Of a stretch of DNA of 64,000 nt, positions 46,623 to 54,555 are shown piece after piece; position 1 is the stretch's first letter; the number at the start of each line of letters is the position of its first letter. The stretch lies in contig NZ_CP044065.1 of the NCBI RefSeq assembly GCF_008693385.1, forward strand, positions 3,162,001 to 3,226,000, given 5' to 3'. Made by a program: the position numbers and the translations under genes. Under the pieces are notes generated by a model. That model saw only the letters and a list, made by a program, of their open reading frames with translations. It was not told the origin of the DNA and searched no databases. The stretch comes from Cupriavidus pauculus. Lineage in GTDB: Bacteria; Pseudomonadota; Gammaproteobacteria; Burkholderiales; Burkholderiaceae.

Positions 46623-48218
46623 ATGCCCATCGACGATCTCTACAGCGCCGGCATCGCGGCCGGCTGGCGCGTGCATGACGCCTCCACGTTCACGTCGCCG
46701 CGCACCTTCGAGACCGACGTCGCCATCGTCGGCAGTGGGGCCGGCGGCGGCATCAGCGCGGAGGTGCTCGCGCAGGCGGGACTGCGCGTGCTGCTGCTCG
46801 AGGAGGGCGGCCTGCACACCTCCGACAGCTTCCGCGACATGGACGAGGCACGCGCCTATCGCGAGCTGTATCAGGAAGCGGCCGCGCGCGCGACCGGCGA
46901 CGGATCCATCGCGATCCTGCAGGGCAGGGCCGTGGGCGGCAGCACCACGGTCAACTGGTCGTCGAGCTTTCGCACGCCGCCGCAGACGCTCGCGCACTGG
47001 GCCGCGCACCATCATGTGAGTGGCCACGGCGAGCGCGAGATGGCGCCATGGTTCGAACAGGTGGAGGCCCGGCTCGGCATGTCGCCATGGGCGATGGCGC
47101 CGAACGCGAACAACAGCGTGCTCAAGCGCGGATGCGACAGGCTCGGCTGGGAATCGCACGTGATTCCGCGCAACGTGAAGGGCTGCTGGAACTCGGGCTA
47201 TTGCGGCCTCGGCTGTCCGGTCAACGCCAAGCAGTCGATGCTGGTCTCGACGATCCCCGCCGCGCTCGCGCATGGCGCCACGCTCGTCCACCGCGTGCGC
47301 GTCCGCACGATCGACCACGTCGGGCAACATGCAAGCGGCCTGACGGCGGAGGCACTGGGCGGCGACGGTTACACCGCGACCGGCGTTCCGGTCATCGTGC
47401 ACGCGCGCTACGTGATCGCGGCCGGCGGCGCGATCAATACGCCCGCGCTGCTGCTGCGCTCACGCATCCCCGATCCGCATGCGCGCATCGGCAAGCGTAC
47501 GTTTATTCATCCGGTCAATCTCACCATCGCGGAAATGCCCGAGCGTATCGATCCTTACTATGGCGCACCGCAGTCGGTCGCCTCGGATCATTTCCAGTGG
47601 CGCGATGGCGCGACAGGCCCGATGGGTTACAAGCTCGAAGTGCCACCGATGTTTCCGGGCATCAGCGCGGGCGTGTTCAACGCGCTCGGCGACGAGCTGC
47701 GCCGGGCGATGGCGGCCTTGCCCCATACCAACGCGATGCTGGCGCTGCTGCGCGATGGGTTCGTGCCGGAGAGCGAAGGGGGACGCGTGCGCATTGCCGA
47801 CGACGGCAGTCCGGTCCTGGACTATGCGGTCAGCGATTATGTATGGGACGGCGTGCGCCGCGCGTACCTGAGCATGGCGGAGGCCCAGTTTGCCGCGGGC
47901 GCGCGGCGCGTCCGCGCGGCACATCTGGACGGCGCCTGGCACGACAACTGGCCCGCCGCGCGCAAGGCCATCGGCGCGCTGCCGCTACGGCCGTTTCGCG
48001 CGCTGCTGTTCTCGGCCCACCTGATGGGCGGCTGCGGGATGAGCGATGACCCTACTGCTGGCGTGGTGGATAGCCAGGGACGTCATCATGAACTACGAAA
48101 TCTATGGGTATTCGACGGATCTGTCTTCCCCACCAGCATAGGGGCGAATCCGCAGTTGTCAGTATTCGCACTGACATTGCAAAATGTGTCACAGCTGCGG
48201 CGAAACATCACGGCGTGA
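46623..48218 (+). CDS. GMC-family FAD oxidoreductase (alcohol/aldehyde oxidation)
   Basis: A 531-residue flavoprotein. FAD-binding VAIVGSGAGGGISAEVLA (about 33-50), the GMC signature GGSTTVNWSSSFRTP, and the second GMC motif IAAGGAINTPALLLRS. The C-terminal catalytic/FAD region is HLMGGCGMSDDP followed by LWVFDGSVFPTSIGANPQLS. Cys residues in CWNSGYCGLGCPVNAKQS form the cluster typical of the gluconate-dehydrogenase/long-chain-alcohol-oxidase branch. Export would depend on the TAT partner just upstream. It probably oxidises a primary or secondary alcohol and passes electrons to a cytochrome not encoded here. Confidence 0.88.
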   Translation: MPIDDLYSAGIAAGWRVHDASTFTSPRTFETDVAIVGSGAGGGISAEVLAQAGLRVLLLEEGGLHTSDSFRDMDEARAYRELYQEAAARATGDGSIAILQGRAVGGSTTVNWSSSFRTPPQTLAHWAAHHHVSGHGEREMAPWFEQVEARLGMSPWAMAPNANNSVLKRGCDRLGWESHVIPRNVKGCWNSGYCGLGCPVNAKQSMLVSTIPAALAHGATLVHRVRVRTIDHVGQHASGLTAEALGGDGYTATGVPVIVHARYVIAAGGAINTPALLLRSRIPDPHARIGKRTFIHPVNLTIAEMPERIDPYYGAPQSVASDHFQWRDGATGPMGYKLEVPPMFPGISAGVFNALGDELRRAMAALPHTNAMLALLRDGFVPESEGGRVRIADDGSPVLDYAVSDYVWDGVRRAYLSMAEAQFAAGARRVRAAHLDGAWHDNWPAARKAIGALPLRPFRALLFSAHLMGGCGMSDDPTAGVVDSQGRHHELRNLWVFDGSVFPTSIGANPQLSVFALTLQNVSQLRRNITA

Positions 48219-48572
48219 TGAGCGTGGCGGCGCTGCAAGGTAAGAGAGTGGGCTCTGTCGGGGGGCGGAGCCGGAGGAGGGCGTGGCACACAACAGATGG
48301 CGGCGATCGTTCGCAAACCCTTGCGTGACGGGACTTTGCGGCAATCGGCGACCGGACCGGGCCACGCGGACGGACAACCCCTGACCGGGGCGACAATCCG
48401 TTTTGTCTCATTAGAGCAACTCTTCGAATATTTGGCTTGTGAAACGCTCGAAGCCATAGATAGGCTTCGTACAACCGTTTCAAGCAACCGTCAGCCGTCA
48501 GAGCTCGGAGCCAAATGGTAGTGGATATTTTTTGCAGGGGTCCACAGCAGGTTTTTTTTGCGAGAGACACCC
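48219..48572. other. 354-nt gap upstream of TetR gene, with nested dyad
   Basis: No gene supported. The chief content is an extended dyad at 48435-48485 (listed separately) and lower-GC sequence from 48400 to 48570, probably the TetR promoter. Confidence 0.6.
48435..48485. promoter_or_regulatory. Nested inverted repeat upstream of TetR gene
   Basis: Inner arms CGAAGCC (48449-48455) / GGCTTCG (48463-48469); outer arms GAAACG (48441-48446) / CGTTTC (48476-48481), extended by GCTTG / CAAGC. About 51 bp of near-symmetry, 88 nt before the TetR start, with no T-run. An operator pair or a structured leader is possible. Confidence 0.55.
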
Positions 48573-49526
48573 ATGAAGACCGGCAGAAGCACGGCAGGAG
48601 ACACGAAGGCCCGCATTCTCGATGCAACTGAAAAGTTGTTCATCGAGGTCGGCTACGAGGCGACTTCCCTGCGTCAAGTCACCTCACGGGCCATCGTGAA
48701 CCTGGCAGCAGTCAACTACCACTTCCGCAGCAAGGAAATGATGATGCAGTCGGTGCTGGGGCGCCGTCTGGATCCGCTCAACGAGCGCAGGCTTGCGCTA
48801 CTCGATGCCGTAGAGGCACGGTGGCCAGGCCATGACATCCGCTGCGAACACGTGATGGGCGCGCTGTTCGTGCCCGCGCTCCAGATGGCGCGCGAGCCCG
48901 ATATCGGCGGTCCGTCGTTCCTGCGGCTGCTCGGCCGCGTGTATTCCGATACCTCTCCGTTCATCCAGTCCTATCTGGTCGGCCATTACGCGCCGGTGTT
49001 CGGCCGCTTCTTCGAAGCGTTCGCCCGCGCGCTGCCCGATGTCCCACGCCAGGAACTGGGCTGGCGCCTGCATTTCGCGCTCAAGGCGCTGGCGGGCGTG
49101 CTGGCCGGCGATGAACTCGGCAACCTGATGCCGACGTTCACGCAAGGCCAGCAGATGAGCGATGCGCACGTACTCGCGCAACTGACGTCGATGGTCGTGG
49201 CCGCCCTCCAGGCGCCCGCGCCGTCGTCCGATCAGCTCGGCGCGCTGCAGGACGTCTTCGACATCGGCGAAGACCAGCATGCGGACGAACGCGCCAGGCA
49301 GGAGCATATGGCCGCGCTCGCCGCCACCATCGAGGACGAAGCCCACACGGTCGCCGCGGCGACCGCCGCCGCCGTGAATCGCGCGCGCCGCGGCGCCGCG
49401 CGCACGGTACGCAACGAGGGCACCTCCCGATCCGCCACGGCCAGCATGGCCGTGCGCCGCGAGCACTGCGCGCCCTTCCCGAGCAACCCGCTCGACGACT
49501 GGATGCGCACGCGTCCCAGGACGTAG
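48573..49526 (+). CDS. TetR-family regulator with long C-terminal extension
   Basis: A 317-residue regulator. The HTH region is ATEKLFIEVGYEATSLRQVTSRA followed by VNLAAVNYHFRSKE, the VNYHF form typical of PsrA/FadR-like TetR proteins. The usual HTH glycine (AGV) reads AIV. A TetR C-terminal domain (LRLLGRVYSDTSPF, FGRFFEAFARALPDV) covers residues 90-210. About 95 further residues are Ala-rich and partly disordered (AATIEDEAHTVAAATAAAVNRARRG). Start at 48573 (MKTGRST); 48558 is an alternative. It heads the DUF1571/DUF2957/OmpW cluster and may respond to an acyl compound. Confidence 0.85.
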   Translation: MKTGRSTAGDTKARILDATEKLFIEVGYEATSLRQVTSRAIVNLAAVNYHFRSKEMMMQSVLGRRLDPLNERRLALLDAVEARWPGHDIRCEHVMGALFVPALQMAREPDIGGPSFLRLLGRVYSDTSPFIQSYLVGHYAPVFGRFFEAFARALPDVPRQELGWRLHFALKALAGVLAGDELGNLMPTFTQGQQMSDAHVLAQLTSMVVAALQAPAPSSDQLGALQDVFDIGEDQHADERARQEHMAALAATIEDEAHTVAAATAAAVNRARRGAARTVRNEGTSRSATASMAVRREHCAPFPSNPLDDWMRTRPRT

Positions 49527-49680
49527 CGGCACCGTAGTACGAGGGCGGCCCTGGCCGGGGCCGCTCTCCTCCAACCCCTTCCCGATCGTTGTTCCGATCG
49601 CTGTTCCCGAATCGCGAGAGCGAGGCGCGCGTTCGCGCGCGCGCCGTCCGGCCGCACATAACTAGAAACGAGGAGACACC

Positions 49681-50601
49681 ATGAAGGCCCCCCCGATCCT
49701 GTCGTCCGCATCCTCTTCCATTCCCCTCACGCTGCTCGCCCTCGCTGGCGGCATGCTCGGCCTGCTGGCGGCGCCGCCGGGCGCCGCGCAGTCCGCGTCC
49801 GCGCCGGCCGCCTTGACCCGCGCGGCCACGCCTTACGACGAACTGCCGGCGGCCCAGCAGGCCACGCTGTTTTCGAAGCAGACCGCCAGCGGCGAACTGG
49901 CGGCGCTCTCCGACGAGCAGGTGCTGGCCACGTTCGATGCCATGCGACCCGAAGCACTGCTGCAATGGGCCCGCGCGGAGGTCAACCGCTATCCCGAGTA
50001 CGAATACTGGATGACGCGCCAGGAACGGCTCAACGGACAGTGGCAGGACGTGCCCGCGCGCATGCAGGTCCGCTATCGCCATCTGCCGCGGCAGCTCTAC
50101 GCGAAATGGCTGCCCAATGGTGTGCAGGCGGGGCAGGAGATCATCTACGACGAGACGAAGCGCAAGGACGAGATGTACGGCCATCTCGGCGGCATGCTCG
50201 GCTTCACGTCGATCTGGCTCGCGCTCGACGGCTCGCTCGCGCGCGCGCAGTCCAATCACACCGTGCGCGATCTCGGGCTGCAGTTCGTCGTCTCCACGCT
50301 CGAACGCGACGCGCGCACGCTGCGTGCCGCCGGCCTCAGCGAGAAATACACGCGCGCGGAGATCGTGCGCGAACACGGCACGCGCATGGTCGCGCTCACC
50401 TGGGACCTGCCCGAAGGCGCACCGAAGTATTACGCGAAGAAGGTGCAGCTGATGTTCGATCTCAGGAACCCGTTTCCGCGTGTGGAAACCGCGTGGGATG
50501 CCGACGGCTTCATGGTGGAGAAGATCGTCTTCGAGAAGGCCGTGAAGAAGAACTTCGATGCTTCCGCGTTCGATCCGGCCAACAGCGAATACAAGTTCTG
50601 A
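49681..50601 (+). CDS. DUF1571-family periplasmic protein
   Basis: A 306-residue exported protein with a signal peptide of about 37 residues (LTLLALAGGMLGLLAAPPGAAQS, cleavage near AAQS). The domain reads YEYWMTRQERLNGQWQ, then MQVRYRHLPRQLYAKWLPNGVQAGQEIIYDE and GMLGFTSIWLALDGSLA, the pattern of DUF1571, whose fold is thought akin to lipoprotein-carrier (LolA-like) half-barrels. GAGGAG 7 nt before ATG. It sits between a TetR gene and two DUF2957 lipoproteins. A carrier for a hydrophobic ligand in the periplasm is a reasonable guess, not shown. Confidence 0.8.
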   Translation: MKAPPILSSASSSIPLTLLALAGGMLGLLAAPPGAAQSASAPAALTRAATPYDELPAAQQATLFSKQTASGELAALSDEQVLATFDAMRPEALLQWARAEVNRYPEYEYWMTRQERLNGQWQDVPARMQVRYRHLPRQLYAKWLPNGVQAGQEIIYDETKRKDEMYGHLGGMLGFTSIWLALDGSLARAQSNHTVRDLGLQFVVSTLERDARTLRAAGLSEKYTRAEIVREHGTRMVALTWDLPEGAPKYYAKKVQLMFDLRNPFPRVETAWDADGFMVEKIVFEKAVKKNFDASAFDPANSEYKF

Positions 50602-50856
50602 TTCTCAGGTTCAGATTCCGATCGGGTTCCGCCGTGCAGTTCGCACGCGAAAGTCCGTGCGTTTGAATTCGCGCTCGCGCGCCGCGTCGCGCGGTTTGAA
50701 CGACGCCGCGAACGGCCATGCAGTACCCGTATCGACCGGACCGGCCATGTTTGGAACGTGCGCTCTATTGCGCTGTGGCGTCCCAGCGGCCAGAGTCCGA
50801 CCACCGAGCAAGATCCGGAGAAACCGGGTCGCCGGCATAAGAAATGGAGACAAGCC

Positions 50857-52215
50857 ATGCACCAGCCGTCGCGTCGACGCGCCTTCCTTTTTGTCACAGG
50901 GGTAAGCCTTTCACTCGCACTCGCCGCATGCGGCGGCGGTGAAGGCGAGCCCACCAGTTCGCCGGCCGCCGCGGGCCAGCAGTGCGGACAGACCAACAGC
51001 TGCCCCGACTCCGGCCCCGCGCAGAACGATCCCGTCGCCGCGCTGTGTCCCGCCTCGCTGGACTACAAGACCGTCTACACGGGCGGCTCCGGTGCCGGCG
51101 AATTCGTGAAGATGCAGTTCGACACCACGGCGGGCACATACCGCATCCAGATCATCGAATCGCCGGTGCCCAAGCGGACCGGCGAGGTGCAGCCCACGCG
51201 CGCGGGCGTGACGCTCGAAGGCACGTTCACGCATCCCGACAAGCCGCTGCCGACGCCGGCGCAGAATGCCTGCGCGCTCCAGCTCAAGACCGTCTCGGCG
51301 TCCGATGGCGTATCGCAGGCGCTGATCGATCCCGCCAATCCGCCGATCGTCTTCGTCGGCAACGGCGTGGCCGGCGGCGGCATTCCGGGTGCGACGATCT
51401 CGTTCGACGGCATCTTCGGCATCGGCGTCATTCCGCCCAAGACGTTTCCCGTCTATCCGGTCCTGGCCTTCGCGCAGACCGAGACGGACTTCAGCAAGGT
51501 GGCCGGTGCGTACAACATGATCGGCTATCACATCGTGCCGTCGGGCGCGTCGATCCTCCCCGGCGACAAGTTCATCGCCGCGACGAAGACGTCCACCGAA
51601 ACCATCCATGCGGATGGCACCTGCACACCGGCCTCGGGCGCGGACTGCTTCTCGACGGGCCAGCCATGGAAGCCCCGCGCGCAGAACGATGGCGCGTTCG
51701 AGAGCACGAACAAGGACAAGACGAAGCACTACCCGTACTTCTGGAAGGAGTCCGTCACGACGGATCAGAGCAGCCAGGCCAAGGGCGTGCTCGTGGTCGG
51801 CAAGCTCGAAGGCAAGCTCGTGCCGCTGCTGATCCGCGTCGGCTACGCGATCGCGGACCTGAGCACGTTCGAGATCGTCATCGACGACGAGTCCGGCCTT
51901 GCGCTGCTCGCCCCGAACGTCAGGACGACGAACAGCGTGCTCAACGGCAGCTATATCGGCTCGGGCAGCGACCTGAAGTACGTGTCGTCGATCGTGCAGA
52001 ACAACATCGTGGCGCTGATCGATCCGCAGGATTCGTCGCTGCATCCGATCGGTGCCTACCAGATGGACCTGACGCAGAACGCGCCCGGCTTCGTCAACAC
52101 CGTCGATAACAGCGGGCAGGCCGGCCAGATGATCACCACCGGCCCCGTGTTCGCGCATCTGTACGGCAATGCCGCCAGTCCCACGTTCCGCGTGAGCGTG
52201 GTGGCGAGCCGCTGA
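50857..52215 (+). CDS. DUF2957 lipoprotein (paralogue 1)
   Basis: A 452-residue lipoprotein. The N-terminus is basic (MHQPSRRRAF), with a hydrophobic core and lipobox LAAC, then GGGEGEP. Mature domain landmarks shared with the next gene: LCPASLDYKTVYTGG, GTYRI, VPKRTGEVQPTR, NACALQL, VGKLEGKLVPLLIRVGYA, and a repeated N-G-S-Y-I-G block. Beta-rich, with no enzymatic motif. The start at 50857 has GGAG 7 nt upstream; a reading from 50758 adds 33 residues. DUF2957 is known only from Burkholderiaceae, to my knowledge. Function unknown. Confidence 0.82.
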   Translation: MHQPSRRRAFLFVTGVSLSLALAACGGGEGEPTSSPAAAGQQCGQTNSCPDSGPAQNDPVAALCPASLDYKTVYTGGSGAGEFVKMQFDTTAGTYRIQIIESPVPKRTGEVQPTRAGVTLEGTFTHPDKPLPTPAQNACALQLKTVSASDGVSQALIDPANPPIVFVGNGVAGGGIPGATISFDGIFGIGVIPPKTFPVYPVLAFAQTETDFSKVAGAYNMIGYHIVPSGASILPGDKFIAATKTSTETIHADGTCTPASGADCFSTGQPWKPRAQNDGAFESTNKDKTKHYPYFWKESVTTDQSSQAKGVLVVGKLEGKLVPLLIRVGYAIADLSTFEIVIDDESGLALLAPNVRTTNSVLNGSYIGSGSDLKYVSSIVQNNIVALIDPQDSSLHPIGAYQMDLTQNAPGFVNTVDNSGQAGQMITTGPVFAHLYGNAASPTFRVSVVASR

Positions 52216-52249
52216 GCGCCATTCGAGAGTACCACCGCCCATAACAGAA

Positions 52250-52278
52250 GCGCCCGCAGGGAATCCCCGCACGGGCGC
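52250..52278. repeat. Inverted repeat in leader of second DUF2957 gene
   Basis: GCGCCCG (52250-52256) / CGGGCGC (52272-52278) with an inner GGG-AAT-CCC pairing. It lies 31 nt before the next start. No T-run; it may insulate the two genes or form a leader hairpin. Confidence 0.45.
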
Positions 52279-52308
52279 CCGGACGTACGCCACACAAGGA
52301 GACTCGCC

Positions 52309-53628
52309 ATGGAGAGAGAAGCCATGCAGCCGCATGTCGCATCGCGCTGCCCCGCAACGAAGCAAACCGCTTTCGCCACGGCGCGGCGATGGCTGCCGCG
52401 CGCGATGCTCGCGGCGGGTACCGTGCTCGCGCTTGCCGCGTGCGGCGGCGGTGAAGGCGGCGGCGGGGGATCCGCCGCGCCGGCATCGGCCGTGGTGCGC
52501 CTGTGTCCCGCCGCGGTCGATTACTCCACGCCGTACCTCGGCGGCACGGGCTCGGGCGAGCTCGTGAAAGTGCAGATCGACACGAAGCGGATGACGTGGG
52601 CGGTGACGTTCCTCGACTCCTCGGTGCCGCGCACGACGGGCACGGTGCAACCGACACGCTCGGACACCGTCAGCGGCTCCAACGTGATGTCCGGCACGCT
52701 GACGCAGGAGACCGGCCTGCCGACCGACAAGCTCAATCAGTGCGCATTCCGGCTCAACGGCGCGAGCCTCGACCCCGCGCGCCCCGCGCGCCTGTTCCTG
52801 GGCGAGGGCGTGATGGGCGGCACGATTCCCGGCGCGCGCATCCAGTTCAATGGTGTGGCCGGCGCGGGCGCGGTGCCCGACACCACGTTCCCGTACTTCC
52901 AGTTCATCGGCTTCTCGCAGATCGAGAGCGACCTCACCAAGGTCGCGGGCACGTACAACGGGTCCGGTTTCCACGAGGTACCGTCGAAGAACTTCCAGTG
53001 GGTCGCGCAGGACTATCGCATGTCGCTTGCGGCCGATGGTTCGTTCACGGTGTGCGACAACAAGGCGGGCGGCTCGTGCCGCCAGAAGGGCAACAAGTTC
53101 GCCGTGCATCCGAGCGGCGCGCTGCTCTCCACCAACTACGAAGGCGAGCTCGCGCCGACGCTCGGCGGCACGCAGGGGCGCGCGTACCTCATCGTGGGCA
53201 AGCTTCGTGGCGCGCTGGTGCCGGTGATGATCCGCGTGGGGTATGCCAACGCGTCGTTCACGAACCTGCAGCCCATCGGCGCCGACGACGAGATCGGTAT
53301 CGGCATGATGGCGCCCGCGGTCTCCGCAACGCAGGGCGCGATCAACGGCGAATACATCGGCGTAGACAGCAACTTCGAGTACCGCACGACGGCGCTCGTG
53401 GGCGTGGACGCGGCGATGCTCGACCCGTTCCGCGCGTCCGACGCCACGCTCGCCATCGCGCTCAAGCTCGACTACTCGCAGACCACGGCCGGCGTCATCA
53501 CCACCACGCGCAAGGACGGCAACGCCACCACCCCGACCGGCAAGTTCATGTTCACGGGCGGTGTGTTCGGCTTCCTCGAGACGCGCGGCGGCTCGCCTTA
53601 CTTCACCATCGGCGCGTTCGTCGAATGA
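52309..53628 (+). CDS. DUF2957 lipoprotein (paralogue 2)
   Basis: A 439-residue paralogue of the preceding gene. Lipobox LAAC followed by GGGEGGGGGS. Shared landmarks: LCPAAVDYSTPYLGG, VPRTTGTVQPTR, NQCAFRLNG, VGKLRGALVPVMIRVGYA and INGEYIGVDSNFEY. Divergence is high, so the duplication is old. The start is either 52309 (GGAG 7 nt upstream) or 52324 (also GGAG at 7 nt); the first is given. Its stop overlaps a possible start of the OmpW-like gene (ATGA at 53625), so translation is probably coupled. Confidence 0.82.
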   Translation: MEREAMQPHVASRCPATKQTAFATARRWLPRAMLAAGTVLALAACGGGEGGGGGSAAPASAVVRLCPAAVDYSTPYLGGTGSGELVKVQIDTKRMTWAVTFLDSSVPRTTGTVQPTRSDTVSGSNVMSGTLTQETGLPTDKLNQCAFRLNGASLDPARPARLFLGEGVMGGTIPGARIQFNGVAGAGAVPDTTFPYFQFIGFSQIESDLTKVAGTYNGSGFHEVPSKNFQWVAQDYRMSLAADGSFTVCDNKAGGSCRQKGNKFAVHPSGALLSTNYEGELAPTLGGTQGRAYLIVGKLRGALVPVMIRVGYANASFTNLQPIGADDEIGIGMMAPAVSATQGAINGEYIGVDSNFEYRTTALVGVDAAMLDPFRASDATLAIALKLDYSQTTAGVITTTRKDGNATTPTGKFMFTGGVFGFLETRGGSPYFTIGAFVE

Positions 53629-53642
53629 CCGGAGACATGTCG

Positions 53643-54515
53643 ATGACTCTGCAACTCCGCATGCGGTCTCCGCAATGGATGCGTCAACTCGCGCGCGTCG
53701 CTGCCGGCTTCGCGCTGTGCACCACGTTCGCGGCGCCGGCGCTCGCGCAGAAGGCCGGCGACAACGTGGTCTCCGCCGGCTGGTTCTATATCCAGACGCG
53801 TGGCGTGAGCCCGCCGCTCACGACCAACGTCGTGGACGTGCCGATCAACTATCCGCTCGGCCTCCCCAGCACGTTCTCCGCGCCCGGCAGCGGCTTGTCG
53901 ACGTCGAACGCGAACACGCTCGGCCTGACGTTCAGCCACTTCTTCACCGACCATATCGCGGTCACGGGCGTGGGCGGCATTCCACCCGAGTTCAAGATCT
54001 ACGGTCATGGCGAGCTCATTCCGCCGGGTCCGGCCGGCGCGCTCGGGCACCAGAGCCTCGGCGATCCGTCGCTGAACCCGATCATCACGCGGGCGCGGCA
54101 GTGGAGTCCCGCGGCGATCGTGCAGTATCACTTCATGGATCCGGGTTCGCGGCTGCGCCCGTTCCTCGGCGTGGGCGTGTCGTACAACTTCTTTACCGAC
54201 ATCCGCATCAATCCGGCGTTCGCGGCTTCGGTCAACAACAACCTGGGGGCGATTCTGGCGGCGGGTGCCGGAATTCCGGGGCCGACCAGCGTGCATGCGG
54301 ATGCGTCGTCGTCCTGGGCGCCCGTGTTCAATGTGGGCGGCACGTACAACTTCGACGAGCATTGGGGGGTGACGGCGGCGGTGACCTACATTCCGCTCAA
54401 GACGACGTCGACGATGACCATCAAGGCATCGGATGGCACCACGCTGTCCACGTCGAAGACGAAGATGGATCCGAAACCGCTGATCTTCTTCCTCGCCGCG
54501 TCCTACAAGTTCTAG
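53643..54515 (+). CDS. OmpW/AlkL-family outer-membrane protein
   Basis: A 290-residue outer-membrane beta-barrel. Signal peptide about 1-34 (RVAAGFALCTTFAAPALAQ, cleavage after ALA). Barrel marks: AGDNVVSAGWFYIQT at the start, LGLTFSHFFTDHIAV, RLRPFLGVGVSYNFF, WGVTAAVTYIPL, and the terminal Phe in ASYKF required for Bam insertion. OmpW/AlkL proteins let hydrophobic small molecules cross the outer membrane. The start at 53643 has GGAG 8 nt upstream; ATG codons at 53625 and 53637 are in-frame alternatives. Last gene of the TetR/DUF1571/DUF2957 cluster. Confidence 0.87.
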   Translation: MTLQLRMRSPQWMRQLARVAAGFALCTTFAAPALAQKAGDNVVSAGWFYIQTRGVSPPLTTNVVDVPINYPLGLPSTFSAPGSGLSTSNANTLGLTFSHFFTDHIAVTGVGGIPPEFKIYGHGELIPPGPAGALGHQSLGDPSLNPIITRARQWSPAAIVQYHFMDPGSRLRPFLGVGVSYNFFTDIRINPAFAASVNNNLGAILAAGAGIPGPTSVHADASSSWAPVFNVGGTYNFDEHWGVTAAVTYIPLKTTSTMTIKASDGTTLSTSKTKMDPKPLIFFLAASYKF

Positions 54516-54521
54516 GAAGAT

Positions 54522-54543
54522 CCCTCTCCCGCAGGGGAGAGGG
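54522..54543. terminator. Hairpin between convergent OmpW and efflux operons
   Basis: Perfect 9-bp stem CCCTCTCCC / GGGAGAGGG with GCAG loop. The same sequence type is common as an intergenic terminator/REP-like element in proteobacteria. No T-run, so termination may be factor-assisted or by mRNA protection. Confidence 0.65.
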
Positions 54544-54555
54544 AACACGACGGCC

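Noticed and set aside
48104..48328. 74-codon plus-strand frame at the end of the GMC gene
   Set aside because: It starts inside the GMC frame, lacks a ribosome site and encodes no recognisable protein.
54522..54543. Hairpin considered as a small RNA gene
   Set aside because: It is a simple 9-bp stem between convergent stops with no promoter; a terminator or REP-like element explains it.
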